In this document: positions 21,880-31,799 of the stretch, one piece after another
How positions within the stretch are numbered: position 1 is the first letter of the stretch
Layout: each line of letters begins with the position of its first letter
Source: Euglena gracilis
Taxonomy: Eukaryota > Euglenida > Euglenophyceae > Euglenales
Assembly: GCA_039621445.1 (NCBI GenBank)
Contig: CP154956.1
Span: 59,467,178 to 59,531,177, forward strand
Reading direction: 5' to 3'
DNA: 64,000 nt
Position numbers and translations under genes: made by a program
The notes under the pieces: generated by a model
What the model saw: the letters and a program-made list of their open reading frames with translations, nothing else
What the model was told of the DNA's origin: nothing
The model's database searches: none

Positions 21880-22201
21880 ATTGATGGGGGGCTTGCGTCG
21901 CCGAGGGCTGTGGCCCAGCCGGCCGGCCGGGGCGATGGCAGCGTGGCGCTGGGGCCGGGCTCCGCCGGGCCCCTCAGCGACCGGCACGTCGCCTTTGCCA
22001 GACCCCCGCAAGCGAGACAGGGGGGGGGGGATGGGGCTCGAAGAGACTCGCCGGCGGCATGGTGCGGTGGGTGTGGCGGGCGCTGGACCTGCACGCGGTG
22101 GGCTCCCAGGCCCAGGGGCAGGTGCTGGCCGTCGTGACGCATCTGCTGAACCAGAAGCTGCTCCTCGCCGCGCAGGGATTTGTGGTGGATATCAGGCTGG
22201 G
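21880..22201 (+). CDS. Exon pair or single exon with a poly-G frame break
   Basis: The first part (to about 22015) reads GLASPRAVAQPAGRGDGSVA then LGPGSAGPLSDRHVAFARPP. The second part (about 22035-22201) reads MVRWVWRALDLHAVGSQAQG then QVLAVVTHLLNQKLLLAAQG and FVVDIR, ending at a GTGTATGG donor (22202). Both are G/C-third-base rich. They are in different frames and meet at a 10-12 base G run (22020-22031), so either the run has a one-base indel or there is a small intron. The second part looks like helical repeats, but no family is recognised. Confidence 0.5.
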
Positions 22202-22227
22202 GTGTATGGCCACACGCACGCACGACG

Positions 22228-22231
22228 CACA

Positions 22232-22262
<31 letters not shown>

Positions 22263-22310
22263 CACACACACAAACACACACACACACACAAACACATACA
22301 CATACACACC
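22228..22310. repeat. CA dinucleotide microsatellite
   Basis: (CA)n with scattered interruptions (TG, AA, TA) immediately before repeat R1 copy 2. Confidence 0.9.
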
Positions 22311-22552
22311 AGGCTTCTGCTTAAGGGTTCGCAGTACCCCTCCCCCGGAGGAGCTGGACTGAAATAGTCCAAATTTGGTTAGAACCGCAGTGGACTTCCC
22401 CCCCCCCCGGGGGGGTCTGTTCGCAGGGCTAGATGGTGGAAAATTTTTTCCAGTCCTAAGCACTGAATTTTTTGACCCCCAAAACTTGCCAAAAATGCCC
22501 ATTTTTGGCATTTTGGGATTTTTTGGGGGGACAAAATCAGGCAAAAAAGCAC
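22310..22552 (+). repeat. Dispersed repeat R1, copy 2
   Basis: Starts CAGGCTTCTGCTTAAGGGTT and ends GGGACAAAATCAGGCAAAAA; direct homologue of 20391-20618 with the same order of modules. It lies directly after a CA microsatellite. Confidence 0.6.
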
Positions 22553-24280
22553 ATTAAAAATCTCATTTTCATCAAGGAAAATTTTCCAGTTGGGGGGGGG
22601 GGGACCCCGGATCCCCCTTCAAAAAACAGATATTTTCTGTATTCTCTGTGGGATGACTTTGTGTCAGAGGCCCTGTGGGAGGGTCATCCTCCTACATTTA
22701 CCAGAAACTCCATTTTTTTCACAAGATTCTTTTTTAGAACAATGATTGTGTTTGTTTGCTGAATTTTGAAGAGGACCAGGGCAGACCGTGGCAGTGTTTA
22801 AGGTTGAGAATTGAAAAGAAGAATTTATGCCGTCCCCCTTCAAAAACAGAAGCCAAAATAAAGTTACCATGGGGGAAAGTGATTATTTCTAGGGTCCTTG
22901 AAAAATCGACAATCTTCAAATTTGAGGAGGAGCGTTTTTTGAGGCGTCATATTTCGATTGGTTTGAATTCTTGTTGCCCCTCACTGAATTGCCATTTTGG
23001 AGCCTTGGTTGGAGGGAAGGGGTATTTTTTAAGGCATGAATTTTCAATTTTTTTTAACGTTTTTAGGTCCTTTTTTTAAGATTTTTTTTAAGTGGTTTAA
23101 AGGCATTTTTAAGTTTTCTAGGCGTCTATTTTCCAGGAAGGGAAGTCCAAAGGCCTTTCAGGGATCGAACGGGGTCCAAAATCAAAACACTCGAACATCC
23201 CATTCATTTTCTTTCCAATTTGGGTGGATAGAGAGAATTTTCCAGAAGTCATTTTTTTCCCCGAGTTGGATTGTTTTTGTCGATATTTTGCGGCTTCATT
23301 TTCGGCTCGAATTTTTAAAAAAAATCCCAAAAATTATTTTTTAAGGGTTTTTTTAGGCTTTTAAAAAGATTTTTCAGGCGTTTTGGCCGAAAGATTTTCA
23401 GGCTTTTTTAAGGTTATTTGAGGTTTTTAAGGCGCATTAAATATACCCCCCGGTATACCCCCAGGAGAAGACAGACAATCACAGTAACGATTTTTCACAG
23501 GGAACCGGTTCACGGTTTATCCCTGCGCTTGCCCTTACCTGAGTCCCACAGCCGCTTCCTTCCGTGTGTCTGCTTCGCGCTGTTTTTGTTAGGCCCCACG
23601 GACTCCTTTCCCCCCTCTATGGGTTGCCACTTTTTACCTCGACTTTGGGTCGCACACTGGTGTGCGTTGTCGTTTTTTTTCTTTTCGTGACCGGATCGGG
23701 AATCCCTTGTGCGTCCAAACGCCCGAGGTATCAGGCTATTCTATTCTGCGACTTGACTGAGTTCGTTCCCCTCTTTAGGGCATTCTGGTCACTTGCGAAG
23801 AAAAGCAAAACCGTCATGCCTGCGCGAAGTCTAAGCGCGTGTGAGAATTTATTAAGTGTGCGGGAATCCGTTGTGCCCTCGCAGCTTCCTTTTAACAGAA
23901 AAGATCCCTTAAGAATCCACTGCAAGGAATCAAGATTTGGCCTGATCCACTGCTTCCAGCTGTCTTACGCTGCCTGCAGCCTGTAGAGGACTTCTCTCGA
24001 CCCTTTTTCGTTGTGCATTCCCTTTGACCCAGAAGACAGACCTGCGGGTTCTTGCCAATGCATTCCCCCCCCCCATTGATGCCCATTCATTGGTCAGCGG
24101 GTTCCACCAGCCGGGTTTTTTGCGTCTGGGCCCCCCGTTTTCCCTGCGTAACCATGTCGCTGGGCCTCTTTTCCCCCCCTCCGTGGCCAAGCCACTCGGT
24201 CTGGCCATGCTATCCCCCCGAGTTTTACGTGTTCCTTCGCTCTTAATCTGCAAAAAGGGCCTTCCAGAAATGTGAAAGAA
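22553..24280. other. T-rich intergenic DNA, no supported gene
   Basis: Long T/A-rich stretches (especially 22900-23420, with many TTTTTAAGG-like variants) look like decayed low-complexity sequence. A 140-codon plus frame at 23564-23986 (core CENLLSVRESVVPSQLPFN) has no splice or motif support. It may belong to the 5' side of element A. Confidence 0.4.
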
Positions 24281-24661
24281 ATGACCGTGAGTGGGCATCC
24301 CATCTGTCGAGGCACAAGGGAAGAGTTGAGGGGGTGCATAGATGCTGTTGCAAGCCGACTTTTTGTGCAATGCAGTGCCAATTGGAAAAAATGGTTACCC
24401 TCCCCCGAAAAGTTTTGTGCACTGCTATTGTTATTGAGGGCGGGAGATCTTTGGTTGGAAACTATCACACCTTCGGGAATGGCCTGCATCGGTTTGACGG
24501 ACGTCCACCGTAACGCATATTCCCGTTTCCTCTTGTTGCAGCAATCTTTTGCTGCCACTGTTTGCCCCCATTTTTGGGGTCTATTTCACGCTATCTCTCA
24601 GGTCCCATCGGTCGTTACGACTCTTGAAGCTGTGCCAGAGGCGTCATGTAAGCGTTCCTGA
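24281..24661 (+). CDS. Open frame of unknown function, possibly Gag of element A
   Basis: ATG at 24281 opens 126 codons to TGA. The sequence includes REELRGCIDAVASRLFVQCS, SPEKFCALLLLLRAGDLWLE and SFAATVCPHFWGLFHAISQV: a well-mixed, helix-rich composition. It precedes the basic Gag-like region of YR element A by about 1 kb, so it could be its Gag N-terminal half, but I see no detectable similarity to the Gag-like ORF of element B (34583 to 34218). No intron signals were needed. Confidence 0.4.
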   Translation: MTVSGHPICRGTREELRGCIDAVASRLFVQCSANWKKWLPSPEKFCALLLLLRAGDLWLETITPSGMACIGLTDVHRNAYSRFLLLQQSFAATVCPHFWGLFHAISQVPSVVTTLEAVPEASCKRS

Positions 24662-25354
24662 GCATACGTTTTACCAATGCGACCTTCCTTATCGCACATT
24701 TGCAAGAAGCTTCCTTGCTTGGAGTCCCAGTTCGTGGTCTTAGTCTCGCGCGACTTCCGCCGCGATGGACTTGACTGGCGTGGATGTGTAGGGGTATCTA
24801 ACCAGCGAGAGAGCCCACAAATGACGGGGGAGCACCAATGCGACTGGGGGGCGGAGCCCCCGCGGCCGCGCATGCTAGTGGGTGTCTCTTCGCCTGGCGT
24901 CCCGATCTTGTGCCGAGGGTGACTCTGTGTTTACTGGACTTTGGCTTCCGGGCGTAGGATAAAAGCCAGGCGACCCACCTGGTGCTTGAAAGGAGTTTGG
25001 AACGCAACTGCTAGTCGGGGTCGCCCCGGCCTGGTGTCGGAGCGTGACATACTGCTCAGCGCCACGGGACAATTGGGGGGACTGAGGTACAGCATTGTCG
25101 GGGTCAGTGAAATGGTTGCGGCCCCCCACCTCCGACTTTGCCTTCGCCTGCGAGAGGGCTGGACTTTTTTTGGTCTTGCTTTTTGATTGCGAGTTTGGGC
25201 GGGTTATTGCGCCCACCTGACTTTGTTGCCAATGGGACCCTCTCATTGCGATACTAAATTGCCTCCCCATTGGGCAGGGACAGGCCCTTTCTTGAGCCTC
25301 ATGTGCCTTGCTTGACCAGCAGCTTATTTTTCTATTGTTCTTTTCTCCCTCTAC
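24662..25354. other. Unassigned stretch upstream of element A
   Basis: Frames on both strands (plus 24677-24922; minus 25270-24875) are open with plausible composition, but neither has start context, codon bias or motif support. No terminal repeat of element A was found here. Confidence 0.3.
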
Positions 25355-26148
25355 TTGTCACTGCCTTTTTGTTGCCGGAATGTATTGGCCGGTTCTATTG
25401 CCCTTCGACCTCAAGGAGAAAGAATTTCAAGATTCGCGCTCAAAGATAGGAACTTCAATTCCTCATCACACGTGTTCAACGGAATTCAACGAAAGTTACC
25501 TTTGGACAAAAATTTTTGCTGTCAAGAGGAAGTGGGAGCACAAGGACGTTCAGACAGACAGCCGCCGCTGGAAAACACCGAGGAACTGCAGGCGCTGGAG
25601 TACCTGATGGCGCAGGCCAACACGTCCGTCCGTGGCCGTCGCAACCCTTCCGCCCCCCAGTTCGTCAGAAATTTCCTGTTTTCAAACAAAGCTTTTGTGA
25701 CGGCCATGGACCCTGGACCCACTCGTGGTCAGAGCAAAGCGTTCAGAGGAGCCATCCAGGGCAAGGCCCAATTGTGTCATGGGGACCCATCAAGTTCATC
25801 AATTCAAGAGCAAACATGTCAGGGGGGAAACACGAAGTCAACGCAGACGGAAAAACCAGGTCTGGCAGACTACCCATCCCCCTTCTCATCCCCACCCCTA
25901 TGCAGGGGAAATATGGGAAATATGACAAGTTCAAAGGGTTAACACAGGGAAAAAGGTGGAAAACCCTCCTCAAAAAAATGGCATGGCGGCCATCTATCTA
26001 CAGGGGCCCTTGGGGCCCAAGGCTATGGCAGCAAGCCCTCATTTCAAAAGGGGCATGGTGCCCATTCTCAAGGACACAGAACCCAGAATCCCAGGCCAAC
26101 CCCAACCCCAGGGGGGAGAAGTATGCTCCAACAGTGGGGAAAGGGTAA
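25355..26148 (+). pseudogene. Gag-like region of element A, part 1
   Basis: Two overlapping frames appear to carry one decayed protein. The first has LENTEELQALEYLMAQANTS and PSAPQFVRNFLFSNKAFVTA. The second, from about 25730, has PIKFINSRANMSGGKHEVNA and MQGKYGKYDKFKGLTQGKRW. The Gly/Lys/Tyr-rich stretch resembles the KG-rich nucleic-acid-binding tail in the Gag-like ORF of element B (33560-33640, minus). No zinc knuckle. An RNA-binding capsid role is inferred from position and composition only. Confidence 0.45.
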
Positions 26149-27054
26149 CACGTTGTCCAACTATCCCCCCAGACCCCTCAAAAAATATCCCCCCAGGGGG
26201 GGAAAGCAAGCCACAGCCAAGACATTGGCCATCAAACCCCTCAGGGAAATTCAGCCATGGTGGCTCATCTGGGGAAACCAAGAGGGAAAGGGAAAAGAAA
26301 AAAGAAGACACAAAGAAGAAAAAATGCTGGAGGTGGACAAAGGGAAAGAACAGAGAAACGGGAGAGAAGGTCAATGGAGACCAAGAAGGCCAGATGGCCC
26401 TGAAGGCCAATGGAGGCCATTACAATCAAGATATCAAGGCCAATGGAGGCCATTTCAAGCAAATTCAGGTGGCCACTGGAGGCCAGTACATTCAAGATAT
26501 CAGCCCTTGGGGGGGAGGCCCAAGATTGGCTACACCAGGGCCCCCCCAGAAGGTAATCAGCCCTCACCCCCCCCCCGTATATGGACCCCCCCACCACAGC
26601 CCTTCCGCCATCTTTCCAAAACAGGGGGAAAGCCTGTCTTTGAGCAGCCCTATGGCAGGGCCAGAGGTGACCCCAGTGATGGGGCAGCCAGAGAGGACCC
26701 CAGTGATGGGGCAGCCAGGGGGAAGGACCCCAGTGATGGGGCCTGTGGAATCCCCAGACACATTACATCCAGGGGTGCCCCCTTACAAAGCCCTGCAGGC
26801 CAGTATCCCCCACTGGGAAAAGGCAGGTGCCAGCAGAGAGGGTATTAAACCTGATAAGGGAAGGGGTCATGGCAGATCTTCCCCTCCCCCCTCTAATGTC
26901 CTTAAAAGTTCCCTTCAAAGCCCCCCAGGAAGTAATGACTGCCCAAAAAATTCTGAGAGAATACGAATGTGCAGGGGCAACAGGCAAATCCCCCCAGGAG
27001 GAGCAAACATTTTGTCCCTTACTTCCATAATCCAAAAAGAAGGGGAAACGACCA
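25956..27054 (+). pseudogene. Gag C-terminus and RT leader of element A
   Basis: A long frame rich in Pro, Gly and Lys, with short tandem repeats (KANGGHY/KANGGHF at 26405-26465; TPVMGQP three times at 26675-26740). From about 26830 a neighbouring frame (APQEVMTAQKILREYECAGA) matches the pre-RT leader of element B (ISLASKILREYQESGATK), and the frame entering the poly-A tract (KHFVPYFHNPKRRGND) continues that alignment. The correct product changes frame twice, so it is broken. Confidence 0.5.
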
Positions 27055-27090
27055 AGGAAAAAAAAAAAACACAAAAAAAAAAAAAAAAAC

Positions 27091-27139
<49 letters not shown>

Positions 27140-27142
27140 AAA

Positions 27143-27179
<37 letters not shown>

Positions 27180-27239
27180 AAAAAAACAAAACAAAAAAAA
27201 AAACAAAAAAAAAACAAAAAAAAAAAAAAAAAAAAAAAA

Positions 27240-27282
<43 letters not shown>

Positions 27283-27305
27283 AAAAAAAAAACAACAAAA
27301 ATAAA
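27055..27305. repeat. A-rich tract inserted in the RT coding region of element A
   Basis: About 250 bp of A with sparse C and T. In element B the sequence corresponding to the two sides is separated by only a few codons (…KPEGEG then VKHRLITDCRDLN). In A the same flanks (NPKRRGND and RLISDCRQLN) are separated by the whole tract. It is therefore an internal expansion, not a poly(A) tail. The lysine-repeat frames across it are not genes. Confidence 0.9.
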
Positions 27306-28405
27306 ACAGACTAATTTCAGATTGTCGACAGTTAAATCACTATTTCACCCCCCAGAAGTTCAGACTGGAACACATGGGAAACATTTTCCCATACCTAAGA
27401 AAAGGATGGTTCTGTGGAAAAATAGATCTGAAAGATGCTTATTTTCACCTAAAACTGCACAGCAGCCTGGAAAAACATGTCTGCATGCAAGTGGGGGGGG
27501 GAAACTTGGCAGTTTCAAGCTGCATGTTTTGGCATCAGCAGCCTGCCACAAAAGTTTATGACTCTCATGAGAGTCTGGGAAAGGAAGTGGAGAAAGGAGG
27601 GAAAGGTAGTTTTCATCTACCTAGACGACATTTTGCTGTTAGCCCCCAGCAAAAAGACTGCAGCCCAACATTTGGCAGAAATAAAGCAGGACCTTTTATT
27701 GGCAGGTTTCAGATTAAACCTCCCCAAATCCTGTCTGGAACCCACACAGGAGATAAAACATTTGGGCCAGTGGGTCAATTTGAAAAAGGGCCAGCTGGAA
27801 ATCCCACAGGAAAAACTAAAATCCTTAAGAAAGGAGCTGGGAAAAGTGCTCACAGCACAAAAAATGAGCTGCAGAAAACTCAGCTCTATTGTGGGGCAGG
27901 TCAGAAGCTATTTAGTCTCCATGCCATTTCTCAGAATTCTGACAGATCAACTTTGCAAAATGGTGGATTTGCACACAAAGTGGGGTTGGGACCACACCCT
28001 AACCATTCCCCAGGGGGTCAAAGATCAAATTGTGGAGTTAAAAGCGTTTTTGCAGCCAGGTGTGGGCAGAGCCTTTCAATCCCAGGCCTCTCAGGATCTG
28101 TTTTCAGACAGCAGCACCTGGCAGTGGGGGGGGGGGGGCTGGACAAAAACTCAGGCCAAAAAGTGCAGGATTTTTGGAGGGACCTGCACATCCTTCACAT
28201 CAACCAAAAAGAATTGATGTCAGCAGTGGAGACAGTAAAAAGTCTGGCAAAACCAAAACAAACCATAATGCTTCATGTGGACAGCCAAGTGGCTGTAAGT
28301 TATCTAACAAAATGGGGAGGCAAAAAGCCCTACCTAAATTCCATTTTAAAACCCCTGCTGTATCATTGCCAAGAAAAGCAAATCAATTTGCAGGTGGTTT
28401 GAGTT
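27306..28405 (+). pseudogene. Reverse transcriptase-RNase H of element A
   Basis: RT palm motifs in order: RLISDCRQLN, KIDLKDAYFHLKL (catalytic Asp), FGISSLPQKF, and FIYLDDILLLA at 27613-27640 with the YLDD catalytic pair intact. Then comes the connection LEPTQEIKHLGQWV and an RNase H with LFSDSSTWQWGG (first Asp, about 28110) and MLHVDSQVAVSYL. Frameshifts fall at G runs (27490-27499 and 28126-28137). The expected WVPS motif after RH reads stop-VPS (TGA at 28400). It would copy element RNA into DNA if intact. Confidence 0.85.
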
Positions 28406-28880
28406 CCCTCAAAAGAGCAATTGGCAGACTCCCTGACCAGGGAGCAAAAGGACCCAGGAGATTATACCCTGAACCTACATATCTTTCACCAAAATCTGAT
28501 TTTTTTCAGACAGGACATCACCCCAGAGGTGGACATGTTTTGCACACCCAGCAACAAAAAGTTCCCCAAGTTTGTTTGTCGATACCCCCACCAAGGGGCT
28601 TTGCTGGTGGATGCCTTGAAAGCAGATTTGAGGGGCCTCCCCCCAGTTTATGCAAACCCCCCCTGGAGCATCATTCCCCAATGGGTTCAGAGATTAATGG
28701 TAAACCCAGACCTGACTTGTCTGTTGATCGTACCCCACTGGGCTTAAACATCATGGTGGCGCCAATTAATGGCAATCAGAAAGCCAGGCAGCAAAGTTTT
28801 GTTGGTACCCCCCCCAATGGGGTCTATTCACCAACTGCTGGGGGGAGGAGATGCCCCCCCCCCCCCAAGGTGGAAATTGG
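28406..28880 (+). pseudogene. DLFA...NPPW (Dam-like) module of element A
   Basis: Follows RH. Reads DYTLNLHIFHQ, then EVDMFCTPSNKKFPKFVCRY (the DLFA-type motif, here DMFC), PPVYANPPWSIIPQWVQRL at 28650-28700, CLLIVPHW, a TAA at 28746, then PGSKVLLVPPP. DIRS elements are known to encode a Dam-like methyltransferase domain after RH, and D/N-P-P-Y/W is the catalytic motif IV of N6-adenine methyltransferases. That this block is such a domain is inference; residues of an AdoMet-binding motif are weak. Confidence 0.5.
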
Positions 28881-28889
28881 CCTGCTTGA

Positions 28890-29845
28890 TTGTGTCAGGC
28901 AAATATTACAATCCCAGGAAGTTTCGATGTCCAGTATCGACACTTACATAAAAATCTGGGAAATGTCAAGAGATATGAGTCAGCCTTCAGGACATTGGTG
29001 GGCCAATTGTTGCACAAAGGGGTGCCCCTGCAGGACTGCACAGTCCACAAGATGGCCGAGGCCATCCTTGATTTGGCTGTTCACAGCCTCAACACTGCAC
29101 GAAATGCATATGCAGCAGTTTTATTACTCCCAGGGTTTGGGTCATTGAGGTTTTCCCCTCTTTTGTCTCCATTGAAAAGGAAATGGAATTCCAATGTCTG
29201 CAAGTATGCCCATTTCTGGGACCCCACTGATTTTCTAAACAACATCATCAGACAATCAAGACCCCTCTCAGAACTCTCTGTGAAAGAGCTCAGAAACAGA
29301 CTCATCATTTGTTGGAGGCTTTTGGCCCTCCACAGGGGGGTTGATTTAGCCAGGACACAGCAAAAAATCAGTTTAGTGGCAGAATAAATTATCATTTGTT
29401 TGCAAAGAAAAGGGTGGCAATTCCCAAGATGGGAGGAAGTTTTGAATTTACCACACACCCCCCTCATCAGCCCCTGGCACCTATTGAAAGAGAATGTGGA
29501 AAGGACAGCCCACATGGTTGGGCACAAAAATAATTTGTTATGGTCTTTGGATGGTAAACGACCTTTGACATCAGAAAGAGTGAATTCCCTCACCAAAGAA
29601 ATTCTGCAAGAGGGGGGGGTGGACACCACCCACTGGAAACCCCACAGCACCAGAGGGGCTGGGGTTTTATGGTGGAAAAATGCTGGTTTACAAGTGGAAG
29701 AAGTCCAGCAGCTGGGTCAGTGGAAAATTTTTTGGGGCCTTCCAAGCTCATTATTTGCGACTTGGTGTCGTTTCAAAAATTCAAAATATTATGGCCCAAA
29801 GGGGGGTGCACAGTACCTCACCATCTCGCAGTGACGAGCCCGAAT
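28890..29845 (+). pseudogene. Tyrosine recombinase of element A
   Basis: The N-terminal core-binding part is MSRDMS-like in one frame and RHLHKNLGNVKRYESAFRTL in the next, followed by LNTARNAYAAVLLLPGFGSL. Catalytic residues: Arg in LLALHRGVDLARTQ (AGG about 29334), His-x-x-Arg in HSTRGAG (29643-29654), and Tyr in FQAHYLRLG (TAT about 29752), the last in another frame. A TAA at 29385 and the frame change near 29730 make it a pseudogene. DIRS-type elements use such recombinases to integrate circular DNA. The tail carries the charged EGGGRDQEGEAQEDGE block shared with the other YR elements. Confidence 0.8.
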
Positions 29846-30137
29846 GGTCTCGGACTCCCACGACAAAGGAAGGGGGAGGAAGGGACCAAGAGGGCGAAGC
29901 ACAAGAAGATGGTGAGCCCCAACCCCCCACCCAAAAAATCAGCAGAAAAAGAAAAACATCCCAACCAGAAAGGGGACCCCCGACCAAGCAGCCCCAACCA
30001 CCCACCCAGCAACACACCAGAAAGAGACCACCATCCCCATCAGGGGGGGGGGCCCCCTGCAAGCAACCATGCGTGAGGGGGGGGGCGGGGCCACGACGGT
30101 TCCACTTCGCCAAGGTGTCGGACGAGGCCTCATCATC
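29846..30137 (+). other. 3' tail of element A
   Basis: Encodes a hydrophilic C-terminal extension rich in Pro, Lys and Arg (SRKRKTSQPERGPPTKQPQP). It contains CTCACCATCTCGCAGTG (29817) and GACCAAGAGGGCGAAGCACA, the same sequence blocks that recur inverted near the 3' ends of elements B, C and H. Confidence 0.5.
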
Positions 30138-30260
30138 GCCAACTCCGGCAACAAAGGCGCAGTAAGAAGCACCCCCGCGCACGCACAAACACACCAGAAC
30201 AGAACAGCCGGCAAGGAAAGCAGGACCTCACCATCTCGCAGTGCGGAGTCCGAATGGTCA
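30138..30260 (+). repeat. Terminal repeat of element B, 3' side
   Basis: Begins CGCCAACTCCGGCAACAAAG, continues with GCAGTAAGAAGCACCCC, ACAGCCGGCA and CTCACC, and ends CGAATGGTC. The same order and orientation occur at 34611-34726. Confidence 0.7.
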
Positions 30261-31479
30261 GGGGAGTTTTTGCCCCCCCCCCCTGAGGATGATGCTTTCC
30301 TTTTTCGGGTGGGTTGGGTGTGCTCACCCCCCTCTTGTGCTCCGCCCTCATGGTCATTTCCTCCCTGGTCATTCTTCCCGGGAGCATACGACCGTTCGGG
30401 CTTCGCACACTCTGGGGGTGAGACTTTGTGCACGACCCCCTTTTCAATTTTTTTCGTTGCTGAATCCACCGCCCCCAATCGTAAGTAATGGGCTGAAAAA
30501 GCGGTGGCATATTTCCACTTCCCAAGCTCGCACACCTCCTCACTGGACAATCCCAGCTTTTTGTACACCAAAACTCCTGCCCCCCTTGTGCTGTGGGCTT
30601 TCCAGTGGGAAATGGGAATGCCAAAAGTGTCCAACAACTCCTTTGTCAAAGAGTTGATTCTGTTGGAGGACAAGGGTTTTTTTCCATCCAAACTCCACAA
30701 CAGAGGGGAACCCTGGGGGATGAAAGATGCTCTTTCCACATATTCTCTCATCAAATGATATGGACTCAAAGATGGAAGGAAATCAATCTTCAACACTTGC
30801 TCCCACTTTGGTGAAGGCCAACCCTTTCTCCTGACGAAAATGAAAATTTTTCCTCCCACCACTGAAATGGTCCTCTGAGTTCTGGCCAGGTCCACCCCCC
30901 TGTGAAGAGCCAAAAGTCTGAAAGACAGAATGTTTCTCCATTTCAACTCCATGATGGACATGTCAGAGATCCTTGCGTTGCTCTGCAATTTTTGCAAAAT
31001 GGGTAGGGGGTCCCAAAAAAACAGCATACCTCTGCACTGAACGATTCCATTCCTTTTTTACTTTTGTCAGTAAAGGATGAAATCTGATGGACTCCAACCC
31101 TGGTAAATACTGCAGTGAGGCATACGCACATCGAGCATCCGCTTGTGACAGTTTGTGTAGGTCCAAAAGGGCAGTGGCCAGCTCCATCCTGGAGACTTGC
31201 AAGGGCTCCAATCCTTTCTGTTGTAGAATTACAAACAGCTTTCTGAATGCACTGTCATAACGCTTCAGGGGTCCCAAACTCCTCAGGACATTTTCAATGT
31301 CTTGATGTGTCATTTTTTGCTGTTCCAAAAGGAACCTTATTCCACTGTGCAAGCCAGGGGCCACTTTGGCTTTGACATTTATTGCCCCCAACAATTGCTG
31401 AACATGCCTTCCCTGGGGGGTAAGACCAACATTCTTGTCCCTGGTTTGGACATTTTGATTAATAGGGGCCACCATGGAC
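30240..31479 (-). CDS. Tyrosine recombinase of element B
   Basis: Core-binding part: LRSLGPLKRYDSAFRKLFVI and ADARCAYASLQYLPGLES (31300-31080). Catalytic part: LLALHRGVDLARTQ (Arg, about 30905), HSTRGAGVLVYKKLGL (His and Arg, about 30600), FSAHYLRLGAV (Tyr, about 30485). All key residues are present, unlike H. One frame change lies near 31020. The C-terminal tail (NDQGGNDHEGGAQEGGEH) overlaps the inverted repeat near the element's 3' end. Predicted to integrate element DNA. Confidence 0.8.
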
Positions 31480-31799
31480 TCGAAACCCACATGGGTGTCA
31501 CCAAAAGACATTTCACCTGCTTGTTCAGTCTCCGTCGGATGAGCCAGGGAAAAATTACTTTCCATGGGGGGTTGGCATAAACATCTTGGACTGAAGTCAG
31601 GTCGCAATTCAAAGCATCAACCAGAAAAGCCTGGTGGTGGGGCCATCTGGCTACAATTTTTTGGAATTTTGCATTTCTTGGATATGCAAACATGTCTGTG
31701 TCTGGAGCAATGTCTTTTCTGAAAAACTTCAAAATGTGGGTGAACAGGATTGGGCACAGGGTATAATCCCCCTGTCTTGATCCCACCTTGTGAGGGGGT
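31480..31799 (-). CDS. DLFA...NPPW (Dam-like) module of element B
   Basis: Continuous with RH in a frame running from 32566 to 31379. Reads DTDMFAYPRNAKFQKIVARW, AFLVDALNCDL, DVYANPPWKVIFPWLIRRRL, KCLLVTPMWVSSPWWPLLI, then PGTRMLVLPPREGMFSNCWG. Order and spacing match the same block in A, E, F and H. The ANPPW motif is intact. Role inferred as in element A: a DIRS-type Dam-like methyltransferase fold, activity unproven. Confidence 0.55.

Larger units (their letters stand above)
25355..30137 (+). mobile_element. YR (DIRS-order) retroelement A, decayed
   Basis: Module order: basic Gag-like region, reverse transcriptase (RT), RNase H (RH), a DLFA...NPPW module, and tyrosine recombinase. No integrase, protease or LTR is present, which is the DIRS-order layout. 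Its plus-strand 3' end abuts the minus-strand 3' end of element B at about 30137. It is broken by homopolymer frameshifts (27490, 28129), stops (TGA 28400, TAA 28746 and 29385) and a 250-bp poly-A expansion within RT. The 5' boundary is uncertain. Confidence 0.85.

Noticed and set aside
21477-22544. 355-codon minus-strand frame
   Set aside because: Crosses a CA microsatellite and repeat R1, and lies opposite better-supported plus-strand exons.
26763-27304. Poly-Lys (plus) and poly-Phe (minus) frames
   Set aside because: Translation of an A-rich tract expanded inside the RT of element A.
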